A DNA stretch of 54,198 bases from Acidimicrobiales bacterium (lineage in GTDB: Bacteria > Actinomycetota > Acidimicrobiia > Acidimicrobiales > JAKAVM01), in the NCBI GenBank assembly GCA_027452005.1, contig DAIDHF010000013.1, positions 1-54,198 on the forward strand, given 5' to 3'. The notes under the pieces are model-generated. The model had not been told where the DNA came from. It saw only the letters and a list, made by a program, of their open reading frames with translations, and searched no databases. Positions within the stretch are counted from its first letter, which is position 1. The number at the start of each line of letters is the position of its first letter. A program made the translations under genes and the position numbers. Shown here piece after piece: positions 8,535-18,499 of the stretch.

Positions 8535-10608
8535 GGAGTCCCACCAAGATATCCTCTAGTTCCTCTATGTCACTAGTTGGTGAGCTGCACGAGAAATTAC
8601 TACACACGTAAGCACGGACCTTTTGAGGCGACTCGCTACCCTGATCAGATCTTAGGGTTTTAGAGACCTGCCAGATAGGTGAGTCAATGGGCTCTCGGTG
8701 GGCAACCACACTATAGGGGAGATAGTGTCGGTGAACCACTTCTAAGAGTTCCCGGCTGTCTCCATCAATGAGTATCTCCGAGGACGGATTGACCAAGGTG
8801 TCCACTGCGCAGACCATAAATGAAAAGGCCTGGGGGATTGCCACAACTTTGTCTAGTACCAACCCGGCACACTCGTATGATCGAGCAACCAGGTCTCGTG
8901 AACCCATGAGACTACCTAGACGAAACAGGGACTCGCATAATACCGAGTTGCCAGCCGGGACCGATGAGTCAGATAGGTCTTTTCGTCTAAAGATCAATTC
9001 ATCTGCGTCATGGGGGGTAGAAAAGTAACCCCCCTGTTCGTCGTCGTGGTAGTAGGTTGAAAGTTCCTGAAAAACCCCCTGGGCGCGATCGATCCACTTA
9101 GAGCGCCCGGTTAGTTCATAGAGCCGGGTAAACGCGTTTATGAGCCATCCCAGATCTGCACTGGTGGCGTCATTATATGCCCCTCTGCCATGGTGGAATG
9201 CCCGCTTCCACCGGCCCTGGTCAAGGAGGTTATCCCACAGGAACTCTCCTAGACCACTAGCGGCTTCCCGGTAACGATTCTCACCAACAGCTGATGCAAC
9301 AACGCACAGGGTTGATGCAAACATGGCATTCCATTCACACAGGACCTTGTTGTCGAGCCCGGGTGGAACCCTCAAGTATCGAGCCGCCAGGAGCCTTTTT
9401 GAAGCCTCCTCCACGAGGGGAGGCTTGAGAACACTCTCGCCGAGTGGGCGGCGTAAGATGTTAGTGTTATTCTCAAAATTGCCCTTCCAGGTGACTCCAT
9501 ACCAGTCGGCGAGAGCGTTGCACGACTCCTCGTCTAAGATCTCTTTCATCTCCAAAAGGCTCCACAGGTAGTACTTGCCCTCATGGCCCTCGGAGTCGGC
9601 ATCTTGACCACACCCATATCCACCTCCGTCAAGGGCTAGGTCCCGCAGAACGTAGTCAACGGTTTCTACTGCCACCTGGCGCCAGCGTGGATCTAACGTC
9701 AACTGAAAGGCCTGGACGTAGGCCTTGGCAATTAGGGACTGGTCATAGAGCATCTTCTCGAAATGAGGAACCAGCCAGGTGTTGTCAGTTGAGTATCTTG
9801 CAAACCCCCCTCCCAAGTGGTCGTAGATTCCTCCGGCCGCCATCGCCGCGAGGGTTGATTCAACCATAGCCAGGCCCAGGTCGTCGGCCTTTCCACACAG
9901 CACCTGGCGTTCTAAGAACTCAATAACTCCACATTGGGGGAACTTGGGGGCCGACCCGAAACCACCCCAAGCGCTGTCCCACTTTTGAAAAACCCAATCC
10001 TTTAGTCCCGCCTCGATCTGAGTAAAGTCGTTGGCCATCTGTTCAAATGACTTGTCGGCGTCTTGGGCTAGATCAAGTGAGCCCGACAACTTTTCACGGT
10101 CTCTTCCAGTGTTGGCCTCGCGAATTGTCTCAACTATAAGGTCGGCCTGGGAAGAAAGTTGATCTCGTTTGTCTCTCCATGCCGCGGAAATCGAATCAAG
10201 GAGGGAACTAAATGAGGGTAGGTGGCGGGTAGGGCGTGGAGGAAAGTAGGTCCCAGCAAAAAACGGTCGACCGTCAGGGAACAAGAACGCCGTCAGCGGC
10301 CAGCCTCCACTCCCAGAGATCGCGACCAGGGCGTCCATGTAGATCGCGTCCACGTCGGGTCGCTCCTCTCGGTCGACTTTTATAGCCACGAAGTTCTGAT
10401 TAATCTGGTCCCCCACAACGGGGTCCTCGAAAGACTCATGGGCCATTACGTGACACCAGTGACAGGTGGAGTAGCCTATTGAGATCAACACCGGTCGATC
10501 TAGCCGAGCGGCCTTTTCGAAGGCCTCTGGTCCCCAGGGGTACCAGTCAACCGGGTTGTTGACGTGCTGGATCAAATACGGGCTGGTCTGATTGGAAAGG
10601 TGGTTCAT
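8506..10608 (-). CDS. Thioredoxin domain-containing protein (DUF255, YyaL/SSP411 family)
   Basis: A 700-residue protein of the widespread YyaL/SSP411 family. The N-terminus '[18 protein letters not shown]' leads into a thioredoxin-like domain with CHWC at residues 49-52 and '[12 protein letters not shown]' style sequence after it. The rest is an (alpha/alpha)6-barrel-like region with '[20 protein letters not shown]' and '[14 protein letters not shown]' blocks typical of the family. Biochemical function is not settled for these proteins; a redox or sugar-related role has been suggested from fold alone. Start ATG 10608 puts the family N-terminus in place. The gene is divergent from the SDR gene and convergent, with a 29-base overlap, with the patatin-like gene. 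Confidence 0.92.
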   Translation of the reverse strand: MNHLSNQTSPYLIQHVNNPVDWYPWGPEAFEKAARLDRPVLISIGYSTCHWCHVMAHESFEDPVVGDQINQNFVAIKVDREERPDVDAIYMDALVAISGSGGWPLTAFLFPDGRPFFAGTYFPPRPTRHLPSFSSLLDSISAAWRDKRDQLSSQADLIVETIREANTGRDREKLSGSLDLAQDADKSFEQMANDFTQIEAGLKDWVFQKWDSAWGGFGSAPKFPQCGVIEFLERQVLCGKADDLGLAMVESTLAAMAAGGIYDHLGGGFARYSTDNTWLVPHFEKMLYDQSLIAKAYVQAFQLTLDPRWRQVAVETVDYVLRDLALDGGGYGCGQDADSEGHEGKYYLWSLLEMKEILDEESCNALADWYGVTWKGNFENNTNILRRPLGESVLKPPLVEEASKRLLAARYLRVPPGLDNKVLCEWNAMFASTLCVVASAVGENRYREAASGLGEFLWDNLLDQGRWKRAFHHGRGAYNDATSADLGWLINAFTRLYELTGRSKWIDRAQGVFQELSTYYHDDEQGGYFSTPHDADELIFRRKDLSDSSVPAGNSVLCESLFRLGSLMGSRDLVARSYECAGLVLDKVVAIPQAFSFMVCAVDTLVNPSSEILIDGDSRELLEVVHRHYLPYSVVAHREPIDSPIWQVSKTLRSDQGSESPQKVRAYVCSNFSCSSPTSDIEELEDILVGLPIYLQRQGP

Positions 10609-10740
10609 TGGATGGTTTTCAGCGGCGATATGGCTAGTATCTTATTTCATAACTTACACTGTGACCACACCTATTTCGATTGCGATGTGGAAAGGACGTA
10701 AACCAGTGAACCAGGCTAGGGGCAAAGAGGAGACATACGC

Positions 10741-11499
10741 GTGGAACTGCGACTAGACGGGAAGGTGGCCTTGGTCACGGGAGGCTCGCGAGGCATTGGA
10801 AGGGCGATTGCTCAGACCTTTGTTGAAAGTGGGGCCTCGGTCATGATCACGTCACGCAAGTCAGAGAGTCTTGCGGAGGTCTGCAAGGAAATTGGCGGAC
10901 CAATCTCGTATTTTGAGGCCAATGCCGGAGAACCCGACCAAGTAGACCAGTGCGTCCAACACACCCTGAAGATATTATCGAAGATAGACGTTTTGGTATC
11001 GAATGCTGCCACCAACCCCTACATGGGTCCCATGATCGACATCGACCTTCCCAGGGCAGACAAGACCGTCCAGGTCAACCAGAGGGCCTTGTTGGTATGG
11101 GCTCAGAGTGTCTGGAAGCACTGGATGGCCGAAAACGGGGGAAACATAATCAACATGGCCTCGATCGGGGGGATCACGGTTGAACCCGGAATTGGCTACT
11201 ACAACGTGACCAAGGCGGCCGTGATCCACATGACCAGACAGCTGGCTTATGAGCTTCAACCCAACGTTCGGGTAAACGCAATTGCCCCCGGGCTGGTAAA
11301 GACAGACTTTGCAAGAAGCCTCTGGGAACCCGCCGAAGCGGCGATCGCACCGCGGATACCGTTGCGGAGACTGGGTGAGCCACAAGATATCGCCAACGCG
11401 GCCCTGTTTTTGGCCTGCGAGGCCTCCTCGTGGATGACCGGACAGACCATAGTTGTCGATGGAGGAGCCCTAGTTGGCGGGCATGGTGGACTCGGTTAA
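10741..11499 (+). CDS. Short-chain dehydrogenase/reductase (SDR) family oxidoreductase
   Basis: A 252-residue classical SDR. The cofactor motif TGGSRGIG is at residues 13-20, the structural motif NAA at 88-90, and the catalytic residues are Ser141 and YNVTK (Tyr154, Lys158), with Asn113 completing the tetrad. 'NAIAPGLVKTDF' and the C-terminal 'TGQTIVVDGG' are standard for FabG-like NAD(P)H enzymes. The serine at the TSRKS position after strand 2 hints at NADP(H) but is not decisive. The GTG start at 10741 has GAGGAG about 8 bases upstream. It sits beside the menaquinone genes and converges on menE, but nothing in the sequence ties it to that pathway; the substrate is unknown. Confidence 0.88.
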   Translation: MELRLDGKVALVTGGSRGIGRAIAQTFVESGASVMITSRKSESLAEVCKEIGGPISYFEANAGEPDQVDQCVQHTLKILSKIDVLVSNAATNPYMGPMIDIDLPRADKTVQVNQRALLVWAQSVWKHWMAENGGNIINMASIGGITVEPGIGYYNVTKAAVIHMTRQLAYELQPNVRVNAIAPGLVKTDFARSLWEPAEAAIAPRIPLRRLGEPQDIANAALFLACEASSWMTGQTIVVDGGALVGGHGGLG

Positions 11500-11524
11500 G
11501 CCCATTCGTGTGGAAAGACGTTAA

Positions 11525-12763
11525 CTAAAAGGACTTCCCTGGGCCGCCTTTTTCAGAGGTAACCTTTGAGTAAAGTTCCCGGAGTTGTCCGCGCTGTATC
11601 TTGCCAAGAGAGGTTCTCGGGACCGAGTCTATCTGGATAAACTCTTTAGGGAGACACCACTTAGGTAGCCTGTCGGCCAGAGCATTCAAGATATCGTCCA
11701 AGTTGGGAGCGTGAAGGTCAAAGGGGACGTACATTGCAACCACTCGCTCTCCCCAGTAGTCATCTAAAATCCCGACCACGCAGCAGTCTAGGATATGGTC
11801 GTCTTGCCTAATTATCTCCTCAATAGGTGATGGCCAGATATTTTCTCCCCCGCTCACGATCATCTCACTGGCCCGGCCAATTATCTCAAGGGTCCCCTCG
11901 GAACTAACTTGACCCAGGTCGCCGGTGTGAAACCAGCCGTCATCATCGGCTATGGGTTGAGTTCCCGCTTCACTGTAGTAGTACCCGGCTACCATGGGAC
12001 CTCGGATAAGGAGCTCGGTGGTTGGGGTAATAGACAACTCCACGTCCTCTAAAGGAATCCCGTCATAGAAAACCCCTCCCAGGGTCTCGGTCATGCCGTA
12101 TGTGGTCACCGCGTTCTTCGGGAGGCCACTTGGAGGGTTAGCACCGCCAACCAGGACCACTCGGAAGGGTTCCAGAGAGAGCCTGGGCACCATGGTTGGG
12201 ACTACCGAGATCACGTTGGCTCCGGCTTTAGCCAGGTCGTCAATCTCAGCGGGGTCAAAACTGGACAGAATGGAGAGTCTTGCTCGGGTTTTGCGTGAGC
12301 GCAGGGCCACCCCGAGACCACCCACGTGTCCAAAGGGTAAGGTGGCAATCGACCAGTCGTCCGAGGTCATTGCAAGCCTTCTAATGCTAGACGAGAGGGC
12401 ACTCTCTAGAGAGCTGGCCTGGTGAACTACAAACTTGGGACTCCCGGTGGTCCCGCTAGTGGTCATTACCAGGCAATCAGCTCGATCTGGGAACTCACGG
12501 ACTTGGCTTTTAGGCAGTGCCAACTCGGTGAGTTTGAGGTCAGAGGTCATTATGTAGTTAGCCCCGAGTTTTCCGACAAGGTCTAGTTTTTGCGCTTTAG
12601 ACAGGCGGTGATCGAGAGGGGCTCCTACCAGTCCCAGTTCCCAGATCTTCTCAAGGGCCTCGACAAAGAGGTCTGAGGGTTCTATATCGAGTGCGACTAG
12701 CCGGGTGGTCACGTTGTAAAGTATAGGGTCCGAAAGAAAGTCACGATCAATTACTAGGAGCAA
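11525..12763 (-). CDS. menE: o-Succinylbenzoate-CoA ligase
   Basis: A 412-residue AMP-forming acyl-CoA ligase. Core motifs are [10 protein letters not shown] (101-110), TYGMTET (221-227), WFHTGD (277-282), the hinge [16 protein letters not shown] and the adenylation lysine in SLGKIQR (about K388). In this setting, with menB, menA, menC, menH and menD beside it, it most likely activates o-succinylbenzoate for menaquinone synthesis. It is shorter at the N-terminus than many ligases, as is common for actinobacterial MenE. The start is a TTG at 12763, only one base from the divergent menB start; a later start is possible but would cut into the conserved-looking 'LLVIDR' opening. It converges on the SDR gene with a 25-base gap and no visible terminator. 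Confidence 0.88.
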   Translation of the reverse strand: MLLVIDRDFLSDPILYNVTTRLVALDIEPSDLFVEALEKIWELGLVGAPLDHRLSKAQKLDLVGKLGANYIMTSDLKLTELALPKSQVREFPDRADCLVMTTSGTTGSPKFVVHQASSLESALSSSIRRLAMTSDDWSIATLPFGHVGGLGVALRSRKTRARLSILSSFDPAEIDDLAKAGANVISVVPTMVPRLSLEPFRVVLVGGANPPSGLPKNAVTTYGMTETLGGVFYDGIPLEDVELSITPTTELLIRGPMVAGYYYSEAGTQPIADDDGWFHTGDLGQVSSEGTLEIIGRASEMIVSGGENIWPSPIEEIIRQDDHILDCCVVGILDDYWGERVVAMYVPFDLHAPNLDDILNALADRLPKWCLPKEFIQIDSVPRTSLGKIQRGQLRELYSKVTSEKGGPGKSF

Positions 12764-12767
12764 GGTG
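12751..12767. promoter_or_regulatory. Shared start region of divergent menE and menB
   Basis: The menE TTG (complement of 12761-12763) and the menB GTG (12765-12767) are separated by one base. The menB ribosome-binding site AGGAG (12756-12760, 4-base spacing) is therefore inside the menE coding sequence. Promoters for both genes must also lie inside the opposite gene, unless menE really starts further in. Confidence 0.6.
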
Positions 12768-13622
12768 GAAGAAACCCAGATAAGACCAGGGACAACTTGG
12801 ACTGAACATGATCACGAATTTGGAGATATCTCTTTTCACACAAGTGGGGCAATTGCGAAGATAACTATCTGCAGGCCTGAGGTTCGTAATGCGTTTCGGC
12901 CTCAGACTTTAGTAGAGCTTTCTAAGGCCTTTGAGATTGCCCGAGACAATCCCGAGATCGGGGTCATTATTTTCACCGGTCAAGGCAGTCTGGCGTTTTG
13001 CTCAGGAGGGGATCAGAGGATTCGAGGAACAGATGGTTACATTGGCGATGACGCCCTCGCCCAGGCCGGAATTGGTCGACTCAACGTACTCGACCTCCAG
13101 ATCCAAATTCGACGTCTACCCAAGCCAGTTGTGGCAATGGTGGCCGGGTACGCAATTGGGGGTGGTCATATCTTGCACCTGGTCTGTGATTTGACCATTT
13201 GTGGTGACAATGCCCGATTTGGTCAGACCGGTCCTCGGGTTGGAAGCTTTGACGCCGGTTACGGGTCGGGACTTCTTGCTCGGACCATTGGACTGAAGAA
13301 GGCCAAAGAGATCTGGTTTCTCTGTCGCCAATACAGCGCAGATCAGGCCCTGGAGATGGGGCTGGTGAACGCGGTCGTTCCCGTGGAAGACCTCGAAGAG
13401 GTGACAGTCGGTTGGTGCAATGAGATGCTCGCCCTCTCGCCAATTGCACTCAGAATGATCAAGGCTGGCCTAAATGCCGCCGACGACGGTCTTGCCGGGA
13501 TCCAGCAGCTCGCCGGGGATGCCACGATGTTGTTTTACATGAGCCAGGAAGGTCAAGAGGGGCGAGATGCCTACAATGAAAAGAGACCCCCAGATTTTTC
13601 AAAGTTTCCCAAACGCCCATAA
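12765..13622 (+). CDS. menB: 1,4-Dihydroxy-2-naphthoyl-CoA synthase
   Basis: A 285-residue crotonase-family enzyme that closes the second ring of menaquinone from o-succinylbenzoyl-CoA. Diagnostic MenB features are FCSGGDQ (78-84), the oxyanion-hole GGGH (132-135), '[19 protein letters not shown]' (151-169) and the C-terminal 'FSKFPKRP', close to the usual MenB ending. Length matches the family. The GTG start at 12765 has AGGAG 4 bases upstream. menA follows after 24 bases and menC abuts menA, so menB-menA-menC look like one operon. The gene is divergent from menE. Confidence 0.95.
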   Translation: MEETQIRPGTTWTEHDHEFGDISFHTSGAIAKITICRPEVRNAFRPQTLVELSKAFEIARDNPEIGVIIFTGQGSLAFCSGGDQRIRGTDGYIGDDALAQAGIGRLNVLDLQIQIRRLPKPVVAMVAGYAIGGGHILHLVCDLTICGDNARFGQTGPRVGSFDAGYGSGLLARTIGLKKAKEIWFLCRQYSADQALEMGLVNAVVPVEDLEEVTVGWCNEMLALSPIALRMIKAGLNAADDGLAGIQQLAGDATMLFYMSQEGQEGRDAYNEKRPPDFSKFPKRP

Positions 13623-13646
13623 GGCAATGATGAGACCTCCACGCCG

Positions 13647-14582
13647 ATGAATGCCCACTCCTCACAGGTCATAGATTGGGTAAAAGGGGCTCGTCCAAGA
13701 ACCCTTCCAGCAGCCTTAGTCCCGGTAGTGGCTGGCTCTTGTCTTGCTTATCGCTACCGCACGGGCAGATCCTTGGGAATCTTGGGCTCTCACTACCGGC
13801 CAGGCCACGACATGTTCGAGCTGTCCTACTGTCTAGCGGCTCTCGTCGTATCGCTAGCCATGCAGGTCGGGGTGAACTACGCGAATGACTACTCTGACGG
13901 GATCAAGGGCACCGACGATGACCGGGTAGGACCGGTTCGATTGGTGGGATCTAAGCTGGCAAGTCCAAGAGCCGTAAAGCTTGCGGCCTTGACCAGTTTT
14001 ACAATCGGGGCGGCAGTTGGTCTGGTGCTCTCAATTGAGCGGGCTCCGTGGTTGATCGTGGTCGGGGCGGCCTCAATTGGGGCCGGATGGTTTTACACGG
14101 GTGGCAAGAACCCCTATGGGTACAGAGGATTCGGTGAGCTATCGGTGTTTATCTTCTTCGGGCTGGTGGCCACCTGTGGGACCCAGTACGTGGCAACGGG
14201 TCACTTCGAGTCGGTCTCGATCTTGGTCGGGGTGACTGTTGGATTGTGCTCAATCGCATTGCTTGAAACCAACAACTTGCGCGACATTGTTGGAGATAGC
14301 CAGGTCGGCAAGAAGACCCTGGCGGTAAGGCTAGGTGATAGGCGCACCCGAATACTGTTTGTGGGCACGCTTTTTGGGGTAGAGATATCAACCGTGGTCT
14401 TATCGATCATCATGAGAGACGCCTGGGTTCTGTTAGGGCTAGGTGGAGCCCCATTAGCCTGGGTAGCCGGGTCACGGGTTACCTCAGGGGAAACCGGGAA
14501 AGGACTAGTTGGCGTGCTCAAATTGGTCAGCATGTTTCAGGTGGTGTGTGGGATTGGGCTGAGTCTAGGGTTTCTCCTATAA
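13647..14582 (+). CDS. menA: 1,4-Dihydroxy-2-naphthoate polyprenyltransferase
   Basis: A 311-residue integral membrane prenyltransferase of the UbiA superfamily that attaches the isoprenoid tail to 1,4-dihydroxy-2-naphthoate. The first Asp-rich motif is VNYANDYSDGIKGTDDDR (about 76-93) and the second is NNLRDIVGD with 'GKKTLAVRLGD' after it (about 210-230). Eight or so hydrophobic segments are visible, for example 61-76, 106-124 and 130-148, consistent with the family. Start ATG 13647 is followed by the standard 'WVKGARPRTLPAALVPV' opening. The TAA stop (14580-14582) abuts the menC GTG, suggesting translational coupling. Confidence 0.94.
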   Translation: MNAHSSQVIDWVKGARPRTLPAALVPVVAGSCLAYRYRTGRSLGILGSHYRPGHDMFELSYCLAALVVSLAMQVGVNYANDYSDGIKGTDDDRVGPVRLVGSKLASPRAVKLAALTSFTIGAAVGLVLSIERAPWLIVVGAASIGAGWFYTGGKNPYGYRGFGELSVFIFFGLVATCGTQYVATGHFESVSILVGVTVGLCSIALLETNNLRDIVGDSQVGKKTLAVRLGDRRTRILFVGTLFGVEISTVVLSIIMRDAWVLLGLGGAPLAWVAGSRVTSGETGKGLVGVLKLVSMFQVVCGIGLSLGFLL

Positions 14583-15782
14583 GTGCAGGTACGTTCACTA
14601 GAGCTATTTCGAGTTCAAGTCCCCTTGAAAGAGAGGTTTGTGACCAGCCATTCGACCCTGGGTGAAGTCGAGAGGATCTTGTTGCGCATTACCTGCCACG
14701 GTAGTAGTGGTGTTGGCCAGGTGACATCGTGGGGGGAGGTAGGGGTCTATGGATACCCGTCCTATATCTACGAGACCCCAGAAGTTGCAGAGATAGCACT
14801 TTGTAACTATCTAGCTCCGTTGGTGTTTTATAGCCCCTTTGAGAGCGCTCTTGAGGTCTCGGAAAGGTTGGCCCGAGTTGTTGGGTACCCTGCGTCCAAG
14901 GCCGGGCTAGAGGCGGCCCTGTTGGGGTGTTTTGCACTGGACCAAGGCAAGTCCCTGGTCGAGCTCTTTGGGGACCTACTAGGGGAACTTGGCCCCGATC
15001 CTAGCTACTTCAACCCTGATGACTCCGGTGTGAGTACGGCTTCCTTGCAATCCCTGGTGGCCCGGCCGACCCTTGGCGTTGACCGGGACCTTGAAAGATT
15101 CAATGACCGCGTATTGAGGTGTATCTCAGAAGGATATACACATCTCAAGTTGAAGATCTTGGCCGAGACCGACCCGGCCATGCTCGCCGAGGTAGTCCGA
15201 GGGTATCCAACAGTTACCTTTGTAGGGGACTGCAACGGCGCGTTCAGATTGTCTAACCCGGCCGACCTGGCCAGGTTGGTCGAGCTTGATAAGGTCGGAC
15301 TGGCCTTTCTAGAGCAACCTCTGGTGGGCCAAGATCTGCGTGGAAGCGCCGAACTTCGACGGAAGGTGTCCACCCCGATCTGCCTAGACGAGGCGATTGA
15401 CTCACTAGAGACTCTAACAAGTGCCATTGAACTGGGTGCACTAGATGCAGTTAGCATCAAAATTCCCCGAATTGGAAGCATAACCGGGGCGCTTAGGTGT
15501 GCAGTGGCAGCCCGGTCAAAGGGCCTGGGGGCCTGGTGTGGGGGAGTCCACGATCTCGGGGTGGGTAAGTTGACAAACATAGCCCTGGCCGCCTGTGGGG
15601 CCTTTGATCTCCCCGGGGATCTGACGCCATCGGACTTCTTTTATGACCGAGACGTCTTGGTGGAGCCGATAAGGGTGTGCGACGGGACAGTTGGGGTCTC
15701 AGACACCCCTGGCCTTGGTGGCCAAATCGATGAGGCCCAACTTGAACGCTTTACTAAAAGCTATAAGATTCTCCGAGGTTAG
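14583..15782 (+). CDS. menC: o-Succinylbenzoate synthase
   Basis: A 399-residue enolase-superfamily enzyme that dehydrates SHCHC to o-succinylbenzoate. The catalytic lysine pair is in HLKLK (K189 and K191), the magnesium ligands are D216 (GDCNG), E244 (LEQP) and D269 (LDEA), and the opposite lysine is K293 (SIKIPR). The N-terminal 'VPLKERFVTSHST' fits the MenC capping domain. A segment at about 130-168 is longer than in many homologues. The GTG start at 14583 directly follows the menA stop. The last 4 bases overlap the convergent menH gene. Racemase activity of related NSAR enzymes is an alternative, but the men context makes MenC most likely. Confidence 0.93.
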   Translation: MQVRSLELFRVQVPLKERFVTSHSTLGEVERILLRITCHGSSGVGQVTSWGEVGVYGYPSYIYETPEVAEIALCNYLAPLVFYSPFESALEVSERLARVVGYPASKAGLEAALLGCFALDQGKSLVELFGDLLGELGPDPSYFNPDDSGVSTASLQSLVARPTLGVDRDLERFNDRVLRCISEGYTHLKLKILAETDPAMLAEVVRGYPTVTFVGDCNGAFRLSNPADLARLVELDKVGLAFLEQPLVGQDLRGSAELRRKVSTPICLDEAIDSLETLTSAIELGALDAVSIKIPRIGSITGALRCAVAARSKGLGAWCGGVHDLGVGKLTNIALAACGAFDLPGDLTPSDFFYDRDVLVEPIRVCDGTVGVSDTPGLGGQIDEAQLERFTKSYKILRG

Positions 15783-16582
15783 CTCTGGCTCTCCAGACTA
15801 GACAGGAACTTTTTCACCAACTGCGAGGTTATATCGGGTTGTTCCAAGTGGGTCGCGTGACCTGCTCGACGGACAATCTCAACCTTCGCGTTGGGGCCGA
15901 TAGCTTCCGCCATTTCATTTGAAATGGCCATGAACTTGTGGTCAGTGGCCCCGGCTAGGAGCAAGACGGGCATTGAGAGTTCATCAAGTCTCTCCCACAG
16001 GGACACTTGGGATCCCACCCCGTGGAGGATTAGTGACTTACGCAAACCTGTCGGTGGGTTTGCGTAGCGGTGTTCTAGGTCCTCTAAATCAGGGGTAAGG
16101 CTTGAAAACATCTCTCCTGAAAGCCAGTTCCGCACAAAGTTAGGGGTGCTAACAATGGAGTTAGCCAACTCTAGATCGGATCTCGCCCGCATTTTACGGT
16201 GTTCGCCATCTGCAATTCCCGGCGAGGCCGAGATGAGAACGAGGGACTTGAAGTACTCCGGGTGGGCAATGGCCGCATAAAGGGTTATCCGGCCACCCAT
16301 TGAGTATCCGAGGTAGTGGGCAGGTCCACCGGTCTCACATAACAGGTCAGCCGAATCTTCAAAGGAAACATCCAGGTCACGCGAGAGTCCATGGAATGGG
16401 GCATCGACTAGAACTAGCTCATGGTCTTGGGAGAGCAAGCGGCCAAAGGTGCCCCAAGAGTAAGAGGTTTGGGTAAATCCATGGAGGGCAATCACTCGCG
16501 GTCCTTGGCCTATTATTCGGTGGCCAAGAACAGGAGTTTTACGTTGATCGTCTAACAATCTATGCTGGTTACTGGTCTCCAT
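15779..16582 (-). CDS. menH: Alpha/beta hydrolase, probable SHCHC synthase
   Basis: A 267-residue alpha/beta-hydrolase. The oxyanion loop LHGFTQ is at 33-38, the nucleophile elbow GYSMGG at 92-97 (Ser94), an acid lies in the ATDHKF segment near residue 215, and the catalytic histidine is in GHATHLEQP near 245. These features plus its place between menC and menD indicate MenH, which eliminates pyruvate from SEPHCHC to give SHCHC. Generic hydrolase activity cannot be excluded from sequence alone. Start ATG 16582. It is convergent with menC (4-base overlap) and divergent from menD across 64 bases. Confidence 0.82.
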   Translation of the reverse strand: METSNQHRLLDDQRKTPVLGHRIIGQGPRVIALHGFTQTSYSWGTFGRLLSQDHELVLVDAPFHGLSRDLDVSFEDSADLLCETGGPAHYLGYSMGGRITLYAAIAHPEYFKSLVLISASPGIADGEHRKMRARSDLELANSIVSTPNFVRNWLSGEMFSSLTPDLEDLEHRYANPPTGLRKSLILHGVGSQVSLWERLDELSMPVLLLAGATDHKFMAISNEMAEAIGPNAKVEIVRRAGHATHLEQPDITSQLVKKFLSSLESQS

Positions 16583-16610
16583 TAGGGGGTATCTCTGTAA
16601 TATACCCTAA
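16582..16610. promoter_or_regulatory. Imperfect inverted repeat in the menH-menD divergent region
   Basis: The arms TTAGGGGGTAT (16582-16592) and ATACCCTAA (16602-16610) are complementary apart from a two-base bulge. The left arm begins at the first base of the menH start codon, and a TAATAT that could act as a -10 element lies between the arms. A regulator bound here could control both men genes; no binding family is recognised. Confidence 0.35.
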
Positions 16611-16646
16611 CAGCCACCTAGATTAGAACTGAACCACACAGAGCAA

Positions 16647-18389
16647 TTGCCACAAGTCCACCCCCAAGACCTATTTGCCCGAACCCTGGCTGAAGTGTTC
16701 GCCGAATCTGACGTGAGCGACTGCATCATCTGTCCGGGATCTCGGTCAACCCCACTAGCCCTGGCCTTCTACGACTCTCCCGTGAGATGTCATATCTGTA
16801 TCGACGAAAGAAGCGCTGGCTTTAGTGCCCTGGGATTTGCTCGGGCAACAAATAGGCCAGCAGTAGTGATCGTGACCAGTGGAACTGCTGTTGGAAATCT
16901 CCTACCGGCCGTTATGGAGTCTTGCTATGGATATGTACCATTGATTGTACTCTCAGCAGACCGTCCGGTTGAGCTTGCCGAGGTAGGATCGCCTCAGACC
17001 TGTCGACAATCTAGCATTTTTCGTGAGTTCGTTCGGTGGGAATTTGATACCGGGGTTATCAGGGATGAGATGGATTGGGCCATGAGTTCAATTGCACGTC
17101 GAGCCTATTTCGAATCGGTCAAGTCACCAAAAGGTCCCGGTCCTGTTCACTTGAACATTCCCCTGGTTGAACCACTAGTGGCCCGTCAATACTTAGAGTC
17201 AGACGTGGGTGAATTCAGGAAGAAGGAATTTACTATTGATGTTGGGCCCACGACTATTGAACTAAATTGTCGTGGTTCTATATTTCCAGAGAGCCTTCGG
17301 GAAAACTTACCCGCAAAGGGGGTAGTTATTGCAGGGGCTCCCCTGGGTGAGGACCTCGTGAGCTACTGTCGCCATATTCGAGAGATAGCTCACGCTCTGG
17401 GGTGGCCGACTATTGCAAGCCCAACCTCGGGTCTTCGGGATGTCGACTTCGCTGAATGTATCTGCCACGCTGATCTGATCTTGCGTTCTGAGAGTTTTAT
17501 TCAGCGTAATCAGGTTGAGTGTGTCCTGCGTGTCGGGACCCAGCTGGCATCCAAGACGCTTAGTAACTATCTGGCGAAACTAGAGTGCCTACAGATAGTT
17601 CACGATCCATACGGAGACTACCCCGATCCCTCAAGAAAGGCCGAGCTATTTGTAAGGGGTCCCATCAGTGAACTGGAAGAGTTTATGAGACCGACCGAGC
17701 CCAACAACAGGTCGCCAGAGTGGTTAGAAGCCTGGCTGGATGCCGACAGATTGCTCGAAGACCAGATTTCTAACCGAGTTGACCGAGGAAAAGAACTCAG
17801 CGAGCCCTTTATTGCCAGGTACTTGACCCGGGAGCTACCCGATGAGATTGCGATATTTTCGTCTTCCTCTATGGCGATTCGAGAGCTAGAGATCTTCGGG
17901 GCCAGCTCACGAGTTACCCGGTCGGTCTACTGCAATCGGGGTCTCAATGGGATAGACGGAGTAATTGCGAGCGCGGCCGGGGTGGCAAGGACGTCTAGGC
18001 ACTCTGGCGTTATAGCTCTCATTGGAGACGTCGCCTTCTACCACGACGTGGGCAGTTTAGGACACCTAGCCCAAAACTCAAGTCTTGTACTAGTGGTCAT
18101 TGACAACCAAGGTGGTGAGATCTTTGAGTTTCTAGAACAGTCAAAGTTAGAAAGCGAACTTTTCACAAGGCTCTTTAGAACGCCTCCTAGTATCGACCTT
18201 TTCAAGCTTGCCAGTGGTTTTTGCGACAACGTATTTACATGCGAAACAAAACCTGACTTTCATCGGGCGATCACCAATAGCCTTTCAAATAGCACACTTA
18301 GTGTCATAATCTGCAAAGTTGGGTCGGCTCGCACGGTTAGTCTTCATAGGGCAATTGAATCCCAATGTGTTGAGGCCATTGGACACTAG
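16647..18389 (+). CDS. menD: SEPHCHC synthase (2-succinyl-5-enolpyruvyl-6-hydroxy-3-cyclohexene-1-carboxylate synthase)
   Basis: A 580-residue thiamine-diphosphate enzyme that condenses 2-oxoglutarate-derived succinic semialdehyde with isochorismate. The N-terminal 'CIICPGSRSTPLALAFYD' and 'IDERSAGFSALGFARAT' (catalytic Glu about 54) are MenD signatures, followed by 'SGTAVGNLLPAVMES' and 'LSADRPVEL'. The C-terminal cofactor site is GDVAFYHDVGSLG with 'VIDNQGGEIFEFLEQ' after it. The TTG start at 16647 has only a weak ribosome-binding site, and its position fits homologues. tyrS follows after about 110 bases. menF, which would supply isochorismate, is not in the window. Confidence 0.95.
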   Translation: MPQVHPQDLFARTLAEVFAESDVSDCIICPGSRSTPLALAFYDSPVRCHICIDERSAGFSALGFARATNRPAVVIVTSGTAVGNLLPAVMESCYGYVPLIVLSADRPVELAEVGSPQTCRQSSIFREFVRWEFDTGVIRDEMDWAMSSIARRAYFESVKSPKGPGPVHLNIPLVEPLVARQYLESDVGEFRKKEFTIDVGPTTIELNCRGSIFPESLRENLPAKGVVIAGAPLGEDLVSYCRHIREIAHALGWPTIASPTSGLRDVDFAECICHADLILRSESFIQRNQVECVLRVGTQLASKTLSNYLAKLECLQIVHDPYGDYPDPSRKAELFVRGPISELEEFMRPTEPNNRSPEWLEAWLDADRLLEDQISNRVDRGKELSEPFIARYLTRELPDEIAIFSSSSMAIRELEIFGASSRVTRSVYCNRGLNGIDGVIASAAGVARTSRHSGVIALIGDVAFYHDVGSLGHLAQNSSLVLVVIDNQGGEIFEFLEQSKLESELFTRLFRTPPSIDLFKLASGFCDNVFTCETKPDFHRAITNSLSNSTLSVIICKVGSARTVSLHRAIESQCVEAIGH

Positions 18390-18499
18390 ACCTTGTAATC
18401 CACCTAGGTACGCACATACAAAGCCGAGGTATATCAGTCCTAACTCCAGCACTGGTGACACATGGCTAGCAAAAAAGTAGACTGGAGGAGATGGGAAAA

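Noticed and set aside
18390-18499. T-box or other riboswitch before tyrS
   Set aside because: The leader is only about 110 bases and shows no T-box sequence or terminator/antiterminator pair.
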